64,000 bases of DNA, from NCBI GenBank assembly GCA_964017125.1, contig OZ024916.1, forward strand, positions 720,107 to 784,106, read 5' to 3'. This DNA comes from Flabesymbios commensalis. Lineage: Eukaryota > Annelida > Polychaeta > Terebellida > Flabelligeridae. Shown piece after piece: positions 33,401 through 40,879 of this stretch. Made by a program: the position numbers and the translations under genes. Each line of letters opens with the position of its first letter. The first letter of the stretch is position 1. Below the pieces are notes generated by a model that saw only the letters and a program-made list of their open reading frames with translations, was not told the origin of the DNA and did not search any database.

Positions 33401-33646
33401 TTTTTAATTTTTGTGCTGCGCATTTACTAGTTAGACTAGATATAGAGACGAAATTCGTGATGTCTTATTTCGGACAACCATGCCAACAATTAGTTGTGGT
33501 GTCTTTACCTGTTGTTGTTTGATTCTTGGTTGTGGCTTCTGCTGTCGTTTCCACAGTTGCTGGAACTGTCGTAGGAATGTCTTCCATTGTGGTACCTTCA
33601 ATAGTTGTGGTGTCTTGACCTGTTGTTGTTTGAATCTTGGTTGTAG
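296..33646 (-). CDS. Giant MUC4-like mucin gene (PTS-EGF-NIDO-AMOP-VWD), partial, 10 exons visible
   Basis: Predicted gel-forming or membrane-tethered mucin acting outside the cell. Exons in order: 33646-33509, 33300-14350, 12551-12444, 11445-11306, 8710-8363, 5921-5723, 4909-4692, 3152-2939, 1114-872, 433-296. All have AG/GT borders; the phases chain (1-1, 1-1, 1-1, 1-0, 0-0, 0-1, 1-0, 0-1, 1-1, 1-1) and sum to 20,697 nt, an exact multiple of three. The Thr-rich stalk is followed by one EGF, then NIDO, AMOP and the start of VWD. NIDO-AMOP-VWD in this order is the hallmark of MUC4 and of invertebrate mucin-like proteins; here an EGF lies before NIDO. The first exon with a signal peptide was not found. 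The rest of VWD, and any later EGF or membrane segment, must lie to the left of the window. The exon model is inferred from sequence; the domain calls come from motif recognition. Confidence 0.88.
872..1114 (-). CDS. Mucin exon: start of VWD domain
   Basis: 243 nt, phase 1-1. It opens GWFFGDPHIQTVDGLQYVFN, then GYGEYWLL. This is the GDPH opening of a von Willebrand type D domain as in MUC4-type proteins, followed by an A-rich strand (QATVFAAVAAKDNGTTTIHV). The donor GAAG|GTGGGC is chosen over read-through because its phase fits the next exon. Read-through stops shortly after LMLDQR. Confidence 0.9.
1205..2858. repeat. 33-bp minisatellite in mucin intron (~50 copies)
   Basis: Unit of the form CTACTGATCACTGTACATA, then TGTCATACTAACCC, period 33 bp. 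Each unit carries TGATCA and often ACATATGT palindromes. It fills the intron between the second AMOP exon and the first VWD exon. As 33 is a multiple of three, a spurious frame reading TDHCTYVILTS runs through on the plus strand. Units past ~2,650 are more diverged. Confidence 0.95.
2939..3152 (-). CDS. Mucin exon: AMOP domain, second half
   Basis: 214 nt, phase 0-1. Motifs are KCCYKPDWDFPISS, then AGHQLAHSPFYDVNSYLADE, CCEQSDLCHLFYTYRP and PRLLFG. The double-Cys pair CCY...CC..S..C and the closing YRP fit the end of AMOP. The donor TTTG|GTAAGT restores Gly with the next exon, giving LFGWFFGDPH. Confidence 0.9.
3243..3327. mobile_element. Palindromic MITE-like element
   Basis: Imperfect inverted arms of about 35 bp: TTACAAGTCACAATACATCG on the left, ending GGATTGGTC, and GACCAATCCGATGTCTACG on the right, ending TTACTTGTAA. 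A ~14-base loop separates them. It lies in the mucin intron upstream of the second AMOP exon. It has no coding capacity. Confidence 0.6.
3340..4690. other. Intron, unique sequence
   Basis: Part of the intron between the two AMOP exons. It is A+T-rich with no coding exon recognised. A small inverted repeat (TGTGGTACACT...AGTGTACCACA) lies at about 4360-4412. Confidence 0.5.
4692..4909 (-). CDS. Mucin exon: AMOP domain, first half
   Basis: 218 nt, phase 1-0. Key motifs are EPQCEVRD, ECHVWASRQ, TRPCPCTLFLAIL and GLCYVTLEPAPQ. The paired C-P-C and the preceding Trp are diagnostic for AMOP, an extracellular adhesion-associated domain found in MUC4. The acceptor is TTTTTCAG and the donor CCACAG|GTAGGT. 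Confidence 0.9.
4975..5695. repeat. 43-bp minisatellite in mucin intron (~16 copies)
   Basis: Unit CCTCATTCCCACCTACCATA followed by GGGTTTATAAACTTC or GGATTCATAAACCTC; these two forms alternate and give an 86-bp dimer. A run of C near 5581-5592 interrupts it. On the gene strand each unit reads ATGGTAGGTGGG, resembling a splice donor. It fills the NIDO-AMOP intron. Confidence 0.93.
5723..5921 (-). CDS. Mucin exon: end of NIDO domain
   Basis: 199 nt, phase 0-1. It encodes MTTQLIIAVDGKTRRSYAMF, then LYKYNTWNSGRPNG, then FRLPENPG. This matches the later part of NIDO (the query-DG-YALFLY-W pattern). The acceptor is TTGTACAG and the donor TCCAG|GTAATA. The downstream intron carries a 43-bp array. 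Confidence 0.88.
6102..6350. repeat. Dispersed repeat with CAGCGCGG hairpin head
   Basis: The head is an inverted repeat, TCTTTCAGCGCGG (6102) against CCGCGCTGAAAGA (to 6193), with inner arms ATCGACTTCAAACG and CGTCTAAAGTCGAT. It is followed by a body around ATTCAAATGAAGTGG and ATATTTCAGC. Related copies are at 55888-56070 (head and body), 35812-35905 (body only) and about 2871-2920 (short body piece next to an AMOP donor). Probably a non-autonomous DNA element. Confidence 0.55.
6786..7560 (+). mobile_element. LINE 3' end remnant (CR1/L2/Jockey-like)
   Basis: Around 6830-6990 the frame reads GICNSYRKSAGQKSMKYNGA, then ILWNSI and FNTFKFHLKHI. This is the usual end of LINE ORF2 (R...S...Y.G..LWN.I...FK..LK). 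It is followed by a T/A-rich 3' region ending near GTGACAATAAACTATT. Only the tail is present, as expected for 5'-truncated insertion. A palindromic element (7235-7344) lies inside the tail. Confidence 0.65.
7235..7344. mobile_element. MITE with ACCCAGCAAACACG ends and TTGGCCCAACG core
   Basis: 110 bp with perfect 14-bp terminal inverted repeats ACCCAGCAAACACG / CGTGTTTGCTGGGT and a core of GGGCCAGCGCTGG and GTTGGCCCAGCGTTGG words. No target duplication was clear. The core is shared with shorter pieces near 815, 7825, 12190-12370, 36550, 41776-41880, 42165-42250 and 63525-63580. Confidence 0.7.
7600..8340. other. Intron, no feature seen
   Basis: A+T-rich part of the intron between NIDO exons 2 and 3. 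Apart from a weak TTGGCCCAACG-family piece near 7825 I see no gene or array. Confidence 0.4.
8363..8710 (-). CDS. Mucin exon: core of NIDO domain
   Basis: 348 nt, phase 0-0. Motifs are YVSLGAPYYNPNPDRF, GVIIAPFWVEAELG and ATGAILVTWYNLRPVPY, all typical of the NIDO domain in MUC4, SNED1 and nidogen-like proteins. The acceptor is TTATTGTAG and the donor GATGAG|GTGAGT. The first ~50 bases and the acceptor are repeated more than 20 times in the adjoining intron. Confidence 0.92.
8711..10365 (-). repeat. Array of ~69-73-bp units copied from the NIDO exon's acceptor junction
   Basis: About 23 units. Read on the gene strand, each unit is the last ~20 bases of the intron (ending TTATTGTAG) plus the first ~50 bases of the exon at 8710 (YQHGYVSLGAPYYSPN). 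Most units keep the AG acceptor. At least four (near 8927, 9428, 9652, 9862) read TTGTCG or TTGTTG and have lost it. Between about 9880 and 10290 two 69-bp variants alternate as a 138-bp dimer. The array starts at the real exon border. Confidence 0.93.
10366..11305 (-). repeat. Array of 66-67-bp units copied from the NIDO exon's donor junction
   Basis: About 13-14 units. On the gene strand each is the last ~57 bases of the exon ending at 11306 (HTLPDAIPADCGSTYKSIY) plus the donor GTAAGT and a few intron bases. Most units keep a donor (GTAAGT or GTGAGT); the one near 10903 reads GGAAGT and has lost it. Units near the acceptor array (10380-10560) are most diverged. The true exon is the first unit on the gene strand. 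Confidence 0.93.
11306..11445 (-). CDS. Mucin exon: start of NIDO domain
   Basis: Phase 1-0. It encodes DVSLYDYGTGDDTQRF and ends ADCGSTYKSIY, which joins VYQHGYVSLG of the next exon, the usual opening of a NIDO (nidogen-like) domain. Two in-frame acceptors are possible: TTTAG (exon from 11445) and ATATCAG (exon from 11436). The donor CTAC|GTAAGT is the first of a downstream series of near-identical donor copies. Confidence 0.85.
11520..12440. other. Intron with TTGGCCCAACG-family piece
   Basis: Intron between the EGF and first NIDO exons. At 12190-12370 it holds a degenerate palindromic-family stretch (CAACATTGGGCG, ATGTTGGTTCGCCG, GTTGGCCCGCTG). Nothing else was recognised. Confidence 0.45.
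12444..12551 (-). CDS. Mucin exon: EGF-like domain
   Basis: 108 nt, phase 1-1, a complete one-exon EGF module with six cysteines in the usual order (ACASDPC, AEC, YICNC, QSC). The acceptor is TTCCACAG and the donor TATG|GTAAGT. It lies between the Thr-rich stalk and NIDO. No clear calcium-binding consensus is present apart from the Asn/Asp created at the upstream junction. Confidence 0.88.
12607..12659. repeat. Small inverted repeat
   Basis: TTACTGGGAAATAAT (12607) pairs with ATTATTCCCAGTAA (to 12659) around a GCGCGTAGCGCG centre. Probably a MITE remnant in the stalk-EGF intron. Confidence 0.5.
12660..14340. other. Intron between PTS exon and EGF exon
   Basis: About 1.7 kb of A+T-rich sequence. 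A minus-strand open frame of 110 codons at 12958-13290 has no recognisable motif or splice context. No exon is called here. Confidence 0.45.
14350..33300 (-). CDS. Giant PTS (mucin) exon, ~170 x 37-residue Thr-rich repeats
   Basis: A single open exon of 18,951 nt (6,317 codons), phase 1 at both ends. It is a tandem array of a 111-bp unit. The 37-residue unit runs TTKTQTTTGQDTTTIEG, then TTTEDIPTTVPTTVETTAEA, with 18 Thr, 2 Pro, no Cys or Ser and about five net negative charges. This gives roughly 3,000 potential O-glycosylation sites. Variation is mostly K/T at position 3, G/D at 9 and Q/K at 10. The acceptor is TTCATGTTGCAG, preceded by a T-rich tract from a palindromic element. The donor ATCA|GTGAGT joins to the EGF exon and makes an Asn just before its first Cys. 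The open frame extends upstream of the acceptor to an ATG at 33361 whose peptide ends with a short hydrophobic stretch (DFLLIFHVAA). An alternative first exon with a weak signal peptide is therefore possible, but less likely than splicing. Confidence 0.92.
14355..33295 (-). repeat. 111-bp coding tandem array with higher-order structure
   Basis: About 170 tandem 111-bp units. Rare variants recur at fixed offsets. GTTTAATAG at 26701/29365, TCTTGCGTTG at 26241/28905 and a GCCTTGATC variant at 25607/28271 are all exactly 2,664 bp apart (24 units). CAATAATTG at 30924/32811 and TCATTTCC at 31201/33088 are 1,887 bp apart (17 units). The right part (25-33 kb, N-terminal in the protein) is therefore built of recent block duplications. 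The left part (14-25 kb) carries more private changes. Confidence 0.93.
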
Positions 33647-34004
33647 CTGCAACATGAAAAAATCATTAAAAAATCGGTAATTTTCTTTTGGCTTATTAAT
33701 ATTACCATATGATGTAAACATGTCCATAGGCTAGAACAGCAAAAGTTTTTTTAATTTTTGTGCTGCGCATTTACTAGTTAGACTAGATATAGAGACGAAA
33801 TTCGTGATGTCTTATTTCGGACGGCCATGCCAAAAATTAGAAATACGGGAATTTCATCTGTAGGCCTATATCTAGTCTAACTGGTAAATGCGCGGCACAA
33901 AAAAATTTAAAGAAAAATTGCAATTCTAGACTATAGACATGTTTACATCATATGGTCATATTAATAAGCCAAATAAAATTATCGATTTTTTTATGATTTT
34001 AGCC
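33301..34004. mobile_element. Long palindromic element with a tandem half-copy
   Basis: Arms of ~125 bp, 33669-33800 against 33870-33995, are inverted copies (left GGCTTATTAATATTACCATA, right ATGGTCATATTAATAAGCC) around a ~70-base centre. A further left-arm copy lies at 33301-33485, produced by tandem duplication of ~346 bp that also copied the array edge. The outer end of the element supplies the T-rich tract just before both mucin PTS acceptors. No coding capacity; MITE-like. Confidence 0.75.
33509..33646 (-). CDS. PTS mini-exon (1.25 repeat units)
   Basis: 138 nt, phase 1-1, coding for the same Thr-rich repeat as the giant exon. The acceptor TTCATGTTGCAG is a copy of the giant exon's acceptor, 346 bp away. 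The donor is CAG|GTAAAG, formed by the Gly-Lys variant of the repeat. If the donor is not used, the frame stops within about 13 codons, so splicing is needed to join the next exon. It arose by tandem duplication of the array edge plus half of a palindromic element. Whether it is used in mRNA is untested. Confidence 0.6.
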
Positions 34005-34824
34005 TGAGCCAGCCCCTTTAAATATAATATAATAATTACAACCCTTTTGTTTTCTGAGAAATCTTCTACATGCCATGTGCTTTCTATGCCTACATTATAT
34101 TTAGGTCATTTATATTTATATAATTCTGATAATAACATTTTATAATTGATTAAGTATCTATTTTATCCACAGTGCGAATAAATATAGCCTCAATTCAAAA
34201 CATTATGTAAATAGTAAGACATATATTATTTTTCTAAACACATAGCAAAAGGTAAAGTAGACTTTTACATGATGATCCATATGGTAGTAGTCTTTTACAG
34301 GGTGATCCATATGATACACTCGTAGCTGGAGTGTTGTATCTGTCACTGGAATGCCGGCTTAATAGGACACCCTAGCTTTGATGAGATTATTTAATATTTA
34401 TTATCACTTCAAGAATACAATCATGACAAGCATGTTATACCATGTATACATATGATCTAATAGGAGGAAAAACCAACTGCAGCGATGAAGTGATTTTACA
34501 TGTTATATGAAATGATTGTGCAGAGCAGGATATGGCTGACTTCACCTCAAGTGTACTGCCCAGAATGTGACCTGTGCACAATTATCTGGTCTGGGTCACA
34601 ATAATTGCTAAAAAGGTTATTCTTTTTCCATTGCTATTTAGGGTGAAGTGTTTACTCGTTAAATAACGGTATGGTTCGCGTGGTTTACTCGTTAATGTGT
34701 GCTTCAGTGGCACTCTGAAAACATGAGGAATGTGTTAGTGCACTGAAGCAATTATCTCTGGCTTGTATTTAGAAGAATAATGGAATTGATTAAAAAGCGT
34801 GACTATGTTAATAAGTTTAAAAAT

Positions 34825-34839
34825 GCAGGCAGGCAGGCA

Positions 34840-34921
<82 letters not shown>

Positions 34922-34922
34922 C
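34825..34922. repeat. (GCAG)n microsatellite
   Basis: About 24 copies of the tetranucleotide CAGG/GCAG, nearly perfect (one GACA variant). Open frames through it (LPAC or GRQA repeats) are by-products. Confidence 0.97.
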
Positions 34923-35811
34923 TTATGCAAGCAGGCCTAGGCAGGCACATGACTATATACATGAATCTATACCTTATGCGACGAAATCACGAAAGCGGTA
35001 ATTTATAAAGTGACTCAGTCAAACAATAAATGATATTAGTAATAGCATATTATATGATGCCTAAATAAGACTGATATATAAGCAGTATATAATGCACTTC
35101 CAGTTAGGGATCTTCACCTATCATTATATATAGCAGCATCCATGCTCTGTATGCGAACACCTCCAGTTTCATGATGCCGACCTGTACTTACAACACAAAT
35201 AAAAACACCATCAATACCTGAACTAAGCACAGCAATTATCAACGACTCATATTATTACTAACTGAAAGGGGAGAAATACTACGATAAAATGACAATAAAT
35301 GCTGACTGAAAATTCAAAGGTTCATAAAAACATATTCAAATAGTTCGTGTAAAATGCTAGGTTTATCAGATATCTCAAATTGAGAGCTGTCTATTTTTCA
35401 TAATTAGAAATATTTTTCGTCATTTGGAGCTAGAAATTGCGTTGGAAATTTCAGCTTCAAATGAATGAAACATACTTTTTGGATTTTTGTTTACCTTGAC
35501 AAAACCCCTAACTGACAGTTGAGTGAAATAAGGGTTGAGATAGGGACCTTTAAAATTAGAATACTCATATACACACATCTCACACATACTTTCAAACACT
35601 ATCAGTATTAACATGTTCAGCATTTGATCATCATTATTTAACTTATTTGTGCCATCATTAAGACAACAATTTGTGTAATTAGACATGTAAATGAATTCAC
35701 TTCACATATACATGCAGTTGTTCTGCGAAAAGCAGCGATGCATCTGCTTGTATCTCAATTATATGGGCAAATCACCATGTATTTTAAAAGTCTATGCCAT
35801 AACCAGGTCTT

Positions 35812-35905
35812 CAAATGAAACATAAAGTGATTTATGATGTTTTCCAATTGAAAAAGACCCTTTGATCTCTATGGTTTACACAAAAAATTTTCAGAGTTGT
35901 AAGAT
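35812..35905. repeat. Dispersed repeat copy
   Basis: Body of the family also seen at 6229-6350 and 55957-56070: TCAAATGAAACATAAAGTG, then ACCCTTTGATCTCTATGG and ATTTTCAGAGTTGTAAG. Confidence 0.5.
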
Positions 35906-36549
35906 ATTAAACAACGCTGATACAACGTATCTTTCGCATCGGAGCTGAATGTCCAGTGCAATACTGCGCAACCGTTATAATTAAAGTTTGATGGATGTGT
36001 ATGTTTTCAGGGATAACATGTTGCTATACCTCATAACGAGTGGAACCCTGAAATTATACTGAAATAATATTATTATGAAATCACATAGTGAAACACATAT
36101 CTTCGATTTTCTTTATGAATGAGGCATTGTGCTTTTTCTCTAACACTTTCCCAAGTAAAGCTGAAACATAATTGTTTTAGATTATACATTTATCTTAAGC
36201 TACTACTAGTATCTATATTAACAGGACATCCAACATCAACACCAAAAGCAAGACCGTGGGAGGACCTGAAATATTAAGACATCGTGGGAGGACCTGAAAG
36301 ATTAAGACATCGTGAGAGGACTTGAAAGATTAAGACCGCGGTGGTGGAAAAAGCAGCATGAGATCAGTTTTTTTCTCCTGAAGAAACACTACAATGCTGA
36401 ATATTGTTACGGGCTCGGCATAGTATTGCGTGTGTGCGAAGTATTTAAAACATACAAATATCATAAAACATAAAACATATCTTGCCCCAAAGTTAATGTA
36501 GAGTCAACGGCGGCATGCATGGCGCATCTATCACTGCACGTAAATACTA

Positions 36550-36604
36550 TGTTGTTTTAACGTTGGTCTACCATCGGCGATGATGGACCAACGTTAAAAC
36601 AACA
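36550..36604. repeat. Perfect 19-bp inverted repeat hairpin
   Basis: TGTTGTTTTAACGTTGGTC (36550-36568) and its exact reverse complement (36586-36604), around a 17-base centre with CCATC/GATGG. It belongs to the TTGGCCCAACG palindromic family. A TG-rich run follows at 36608-36637. Confidence 0.8.
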
Positions 36605-36647
36605 CGTGGGTGTGTGTGTGTGTGTGTGCGTGTGTGTTATGCTGCAG

Positions 36648-36712
36648 GAGCTGGGTGTGGACTCCCTCACTGCCCACCAGGGGGCGTGGTACTATGCTAA
36701 GTATAATATCAG
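36648..36712 (+). CDS. Candidate isolated exon
   Basis: 65 nt between TGCTGCAG and CAG|GTAACA, reading ELGVDSLTAHQGAWYYAKYN with coding-like base composition in an A+T-rich surround. I do not recognise the family and found no partner exon. It could be chance or a relic. Confidence 0.22.
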
Positions 36713-36719
36713 GTAACAT

Positions 36720-38270
36720 GAACTACATGTCTCAAAATCCGGGAACTAGAAATAATCCGAATTAAATGATGTCTTAATCCACATAGTGTCAAAATATGAT
36801 ACACCAGCTGTCTATAGCTATGCCAGGTGAGATTACAACTACAAAACAGAGCCTAAATATACTAAAACATGATCGCACCCAACAAATCATGTCATTTTAT
36901 TATATTTTGATAGCGAGCAAAACTGAATTTCGGACACTTTGACAATGCGAAAAATCAGATCCTGATGAATATTTGTAACGTAAGGGGAAAAGGGAGATAT
37001 TAAAAAATCCGTACAGTGAAGTTACCAAAAAAGACAGTCTGTGTATTTTATAACATAAATACATGTACAAAACGGATAAATCGGGAGAATGGACAATGGT
37101 GATAAATTATAGCCATGATGAATTAATTACATGTATTTTTCTATAACAGTGATCTATTCCAATGATTTTATTCGGGCTGATTCCGGGATTAATACCCTAC
37201 TTATTAAATCTGTACTGTGTCTTATCTAAGACATCATCATGTTACGGGCCTAATCCTACAATCCAATATATAATTACACAACTTGTATAGAATATAGTGA
37301 TGAAACAAATAAAAGGAAATCATAATACATACTAATACAAAACGCGTCAGATTTGTATCGTTTTGAAAAATATTATTTGTTATTCATTTGTAACTTATCA
37401 CACAAACAGTTTATTTGGTTTGGATATTTTTATAATAACCGTTGTTCTGATTATTTGTTTGATCACTATTTTTTATTACTTTACATCTGGATTCACTGAT
37501 CCAATAACAAAGTACAGTGTACTGACAAAAGATATTACCTTTTTTTGTGAAATATAAATATTTAAAAATACAATTATTCTTACACCTTAGCATCGACCAC
37601 AACATATTTTGTCAACGTCCGTGTATGATTAAGTGCACAACACTGGGACCAGTACAGCGATCCTCACTTAACGTTGAACATAACTTTCCTGCTTTATTTT
37701 TGATAGGCGCGAAACAGATATATGAGTTCAAATCACTATATAAATCCATGTGTCACTGGCAGAAATTACAGGTCATGACAGCTTTGTCATACAAATTAGA
37801 GAGCTTTTAATAACACATTTCGTTTTTTGTCCTGTTACGCGATGATTCATAGAAATCACAGTAAAAGGTACAAAACCGCTGACCTAATTATAAAAATTGA
37901 GTGACCAGTTAAGATCTAAATTTATTTATGATTGCTTAATCTAATATATAGATTGATATGATTTGCGGTAACTACATTAAATATAGGTGAAAGTTGGTCC
38001 TATTTCCAATATATTTATAAATCTCAATTAAAATGTTATGTGAGGCTCCAGTCCTAAATTGTATTCGCACTATAAATCATAAGGCAAGAACTTTCATATG
38101 AAAACATTGTTGACAATAAAATGGTCATAGCTGTCAAAAAGCTAACACTAAGATATGATGTAAAGAAACACAAATTAGTTACTCTATATTTGAGAATATG
38201 ATATTTTTTATTAATAAACATTATTTCACAATCTACAACTGGTTTTGTTTACGTTTGTTTGGAATATATT
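36720..38270. other. Gene-poor stretch
   Basis: A+T-rich with no gene, array or element recognised. Short open frames at 37363-37810 show no motif. Confidence 0.4.
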
Positions 38271-38278
38271 TCAATAGT

Positions 38279-38608
38279 TTAAATGAAATGAAATGAATCG
38301 GGCTTTAGGCCACCTTTGTGCACATATAGGCTAAACTGGGCCAGGAGAACCTCCTGAGGATGGTGAGATGATTGAGATGACACTGTCCTCCAGACACAGG
38401 ATTCGAAATTCGAGCCCTGGCGGTCTGAGGCCGAGCACGCTACCTCTCGGTCACGGAGGCTCCCCACAATACTAACTTTCACACGTGGATGGGGAAGAAA
38501 CAATTTTGTTTCTTTCAAACCGCCGACACCGGGAACCGAACCCCGGACTCTGGCGTGAAAGGCAGCGGTGCTAACCACTACCCTAGGGCCCCCGCCCTTA
38601 AATGAAAT
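38279..38608 (-). mobile_element. Dimeric tRNA-derived SINE
   Basis: Read on the minus strand it starts near 38597 with a tRNA-like head: A box TAGTGGTTAGC and B box GGTTCGGTTCC. After a linker comes a second tRNA-like unit (GACCGAGAGGTAGCGTGC, then GGGCTCGAATTTCGAATCC), and the element ends in an ATTTC-type tail. It is flanked by the 11-bp duplication TTAAATGAAAT (38279-38289 and 38598-38608). Two Pol III heads in one element indicate a dimeric SINE. Confidence 0.8.
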
Positions 38609-39404
38609 AAACACTATGTCCAATAATTGGATGTCTCATATTCGCCTGGTATTATCAAACATAGTGTAAATTGCCTTGCTACAAAAATGGATTGATTTTA
38701 ATATGCAATAGGTTGGTTATTATTTTGAATGGCATCCTGGTATGTGGGTTTGTTGTCTCCCGTTTGACAAGGACTACCAGGGATTAAGTCCCCTACCACC
38801 TGTAATGTGATTATTATATAATTATATATTCACCGTCCTATATCTCACGCTAACCTGAAATACCGATCCTGACTATGTTTTTGCAGCTGTGATTTTGTCA
38901 AATGTGTCAGCCGTAATATGTTCAAATAGCTAAAGTTTTGAGTGATAACAACACCATTAAGATACATGCAGAGTTAGACTGTGCTAACCCTCCACGTGCC
39001 AGCGACCCTTAATAAATATATGACATATTTTGTCATAGAAAATGTTAATACCTGTTAAAATATGGATACATTCGGAGGTGGACAGGTTAATTAATACATG
39101 GGCATACAGCATGATTCATAAGTTTTGATCAAGGTGATAAAGTTAATTTAATAAAACATATTGAAATGAGAATGACTTTTCAACTTTACCTGCTAGTGAC
39201 ATTAATGAAAATAAGTCCATACAAATAATCCACCTCGTCATAATAAGGCTGTCCTAATATTTCGCGGTTTTAACCCTTTACCTGCTATAAATATATATTA
39301 CATATATTATATAATTTCCTGCATCAAATGACGACAACTATTCGTAGGCTTATTTATGAAATAAACACTTCGCAAAATGATTTAGTACAAAAGTTGTACT
39401 TTTG

Positions 39405-39482
39405 TGGGCCAAGAAAACCTATCGAAATTATGGACCCTGGTTTGAGGCCAAGCACCTTAACTCTCGGGTACGGAGGCTACCC
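39405..39482 (-). mobile_element. SINE fragment (second tRNA-like unit)
   Basis: The minus strand reads AGCCTCCGTACCCGAGAG, then TGCTTGGCCTCAAACC and ATAATTTCGAT. It matches the second tRNA-like unit of the SINE at 38279-38608 but is more diverged. Confidence 0.55.
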
Positions 39483-40508
39483 ATATCACTGGGCCTAGCA
39501 GGACAAGGGTTAACATCTGCACTTGATACAGATTAAGTGGAATACTCACGTTGGTTGAGGCTACCTGTTACGACACGTCATACCCCAGCCATTGACTGAC
39601 GATACCTTAATAAAACCGACTCTATGTATAGGATAAAGCCCGAGGAGCTCTACATTCTTAGCTGTGAAAGGGGTCGTATAATGTAGAACTCGAGGGTTTT
39701 AACTGACTTAAAACACATCCGAGCATAATGACGATTCCTCATAATCAACAGCTCTGTGACACCTGACGGATTTGAATACCATAGGCCCACCATGATAATT
39801 GATCTGTACTGGGTCAACAATAACTCTCCATTCCCGGCTTAGAATGTAGTGGTCAGACAAAGAAACAATGTAGTAGTGTGTTTTAATTGCAGCAATTTGT
39901 CTGAAATGGCTTCGTGCGGCTAATATAATAGCGGTTTAACTAAACTGAAGGCACACAGTTTTCATGTTAGACTTACTACATAATATACAGAATACCGGTA
40001 TGGTAAAAGCAATTATGTCAATGGTATATAATGTTATCTCCCAATACCCCTTCTCTCGTCACACAGATACTTCACTATAGTCCATTCTCATTCATCAGAT
40101 CCACTATCCTTCCACTAGCGTTGGCTAGTCGCTCTGATCAAGGAATCTCAATAGATCTATTTAATTTCCTTGCTCTGATTGATTGCACGATTGAATGTGT
40201 TCTGTTGGAGATATTCATGAGCTTGGCCCAATTTTCTGGATGGCTAATCATCACATGTTTAAAAAGTATGTCCTTGGCTTTGTAAACAAGATTTAAACAA
40301 TACACTAGCCAGCCACGTGGCTGTCAAACTATTGCTGCGTGAGTGACACGTGGAAGGATGGACGATGATAGGGCAAGTTGATCGGTGATTGGCCAACGTC
40401 ATGTCACATTTGACACAGTTGCAAAGGGTTAATCCCGGGGTCACCAGACACCAGTTTTTGAGGCCCTCTCAGGACGCGGCATTACAGAGGATTCTCAAAG
40501 CTCTGTAG

Positions 40509-40541
40509 CAGGGCCAGCCTAGCTGTGCTAGTCTGGCCCTG
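40509..40541. repeat. Strong short hairpin
   Basis: CAGGGCCAG-C-CTAGC, loop TGT, GCTAG-T-CTGGCCCTG: 14 paired bases with one mismatch. The loop is only three bases, so a microRNA precursor is unlikely. Function unknown. Confidence 0.6.
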
Positions 40542-40619
40542 AGAAGGAGGCTGGCTGTAGGCGGGGTTCCCCTGAATGGTCAATAATAAAAAATAAAGAT
40601 TGATATTCAAAATTCATTT

Positions 40620-40865
40620 CTTGTTTGAATAAAAAAAAACATTTCGGCGCATTGAACTTATTGTACACATTGTCAAGTAAAGCATTTGAGAGTGAAGTGC
40701 CTTACCCAATGACACAACATCGAAACAATGTCTTAGGATTGAGAGGAGAGAAACATGATATATCTCTGAACATCCCGCACCAAGCGGGATTCATAACCGC
40801 ATGGCATGCATGCAGCGACACCGGCAAAGCGCCACGCTGTAGCCATTGCGCCATGTCCCTCTTCT
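40620..40865 (-). mobile_element. tRNA-derived SINE
   Basis: The minus strand has an A-box-like TGGCGCAATGGCTACAGCG and a B box GGTTATGAATCCCGC. It then carries the 3' tail GTTGTGTCATTGGGTAAGG, CACTTCACTCTC and a GTGTACAATAA end, which is widespread among animal SINEs with LINE-derived tails. It is a different family from the SINE at 38279. Confidence 0.7.
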
Positions 40866-40879
40866 TGGACAATTTTAAT

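Larger units (their letters stand above)
34005..36600. other. Gene-poor stretch
   Basis: A+T-rich. Apart from the GCAG microsatellite, the dispersed repeat at 35812-35905 and a hairpin near 36550, nothing was recognised. It would be the place to look for a missing 5' mucin exon, but no signal-peptide exon was identifiable by eye. Confidence 0.4.
38640..40615. other. Gene-poor stretch
   Basis: Apart from the SINE fragment at 39405-39482 and the hairpin at 40509-40541, no gene or repeat was recognised. Confidence 0.4.

Noticed and set aside
34735-35008. LPAC / GRQA repeat peptides
   Set aside because: Translation of the GCAG microsatellite.
38500-38600. True tRNA gene on the minus strand
   Set aside because: Boxes A and B are present but the sequence does not close an acceptor stem, and it is part of a longer SINE with a flanking duplication.
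40509-40541. MicroRNA precursor
   Set aside because: The stem is too short and a three-base loop is atypical.
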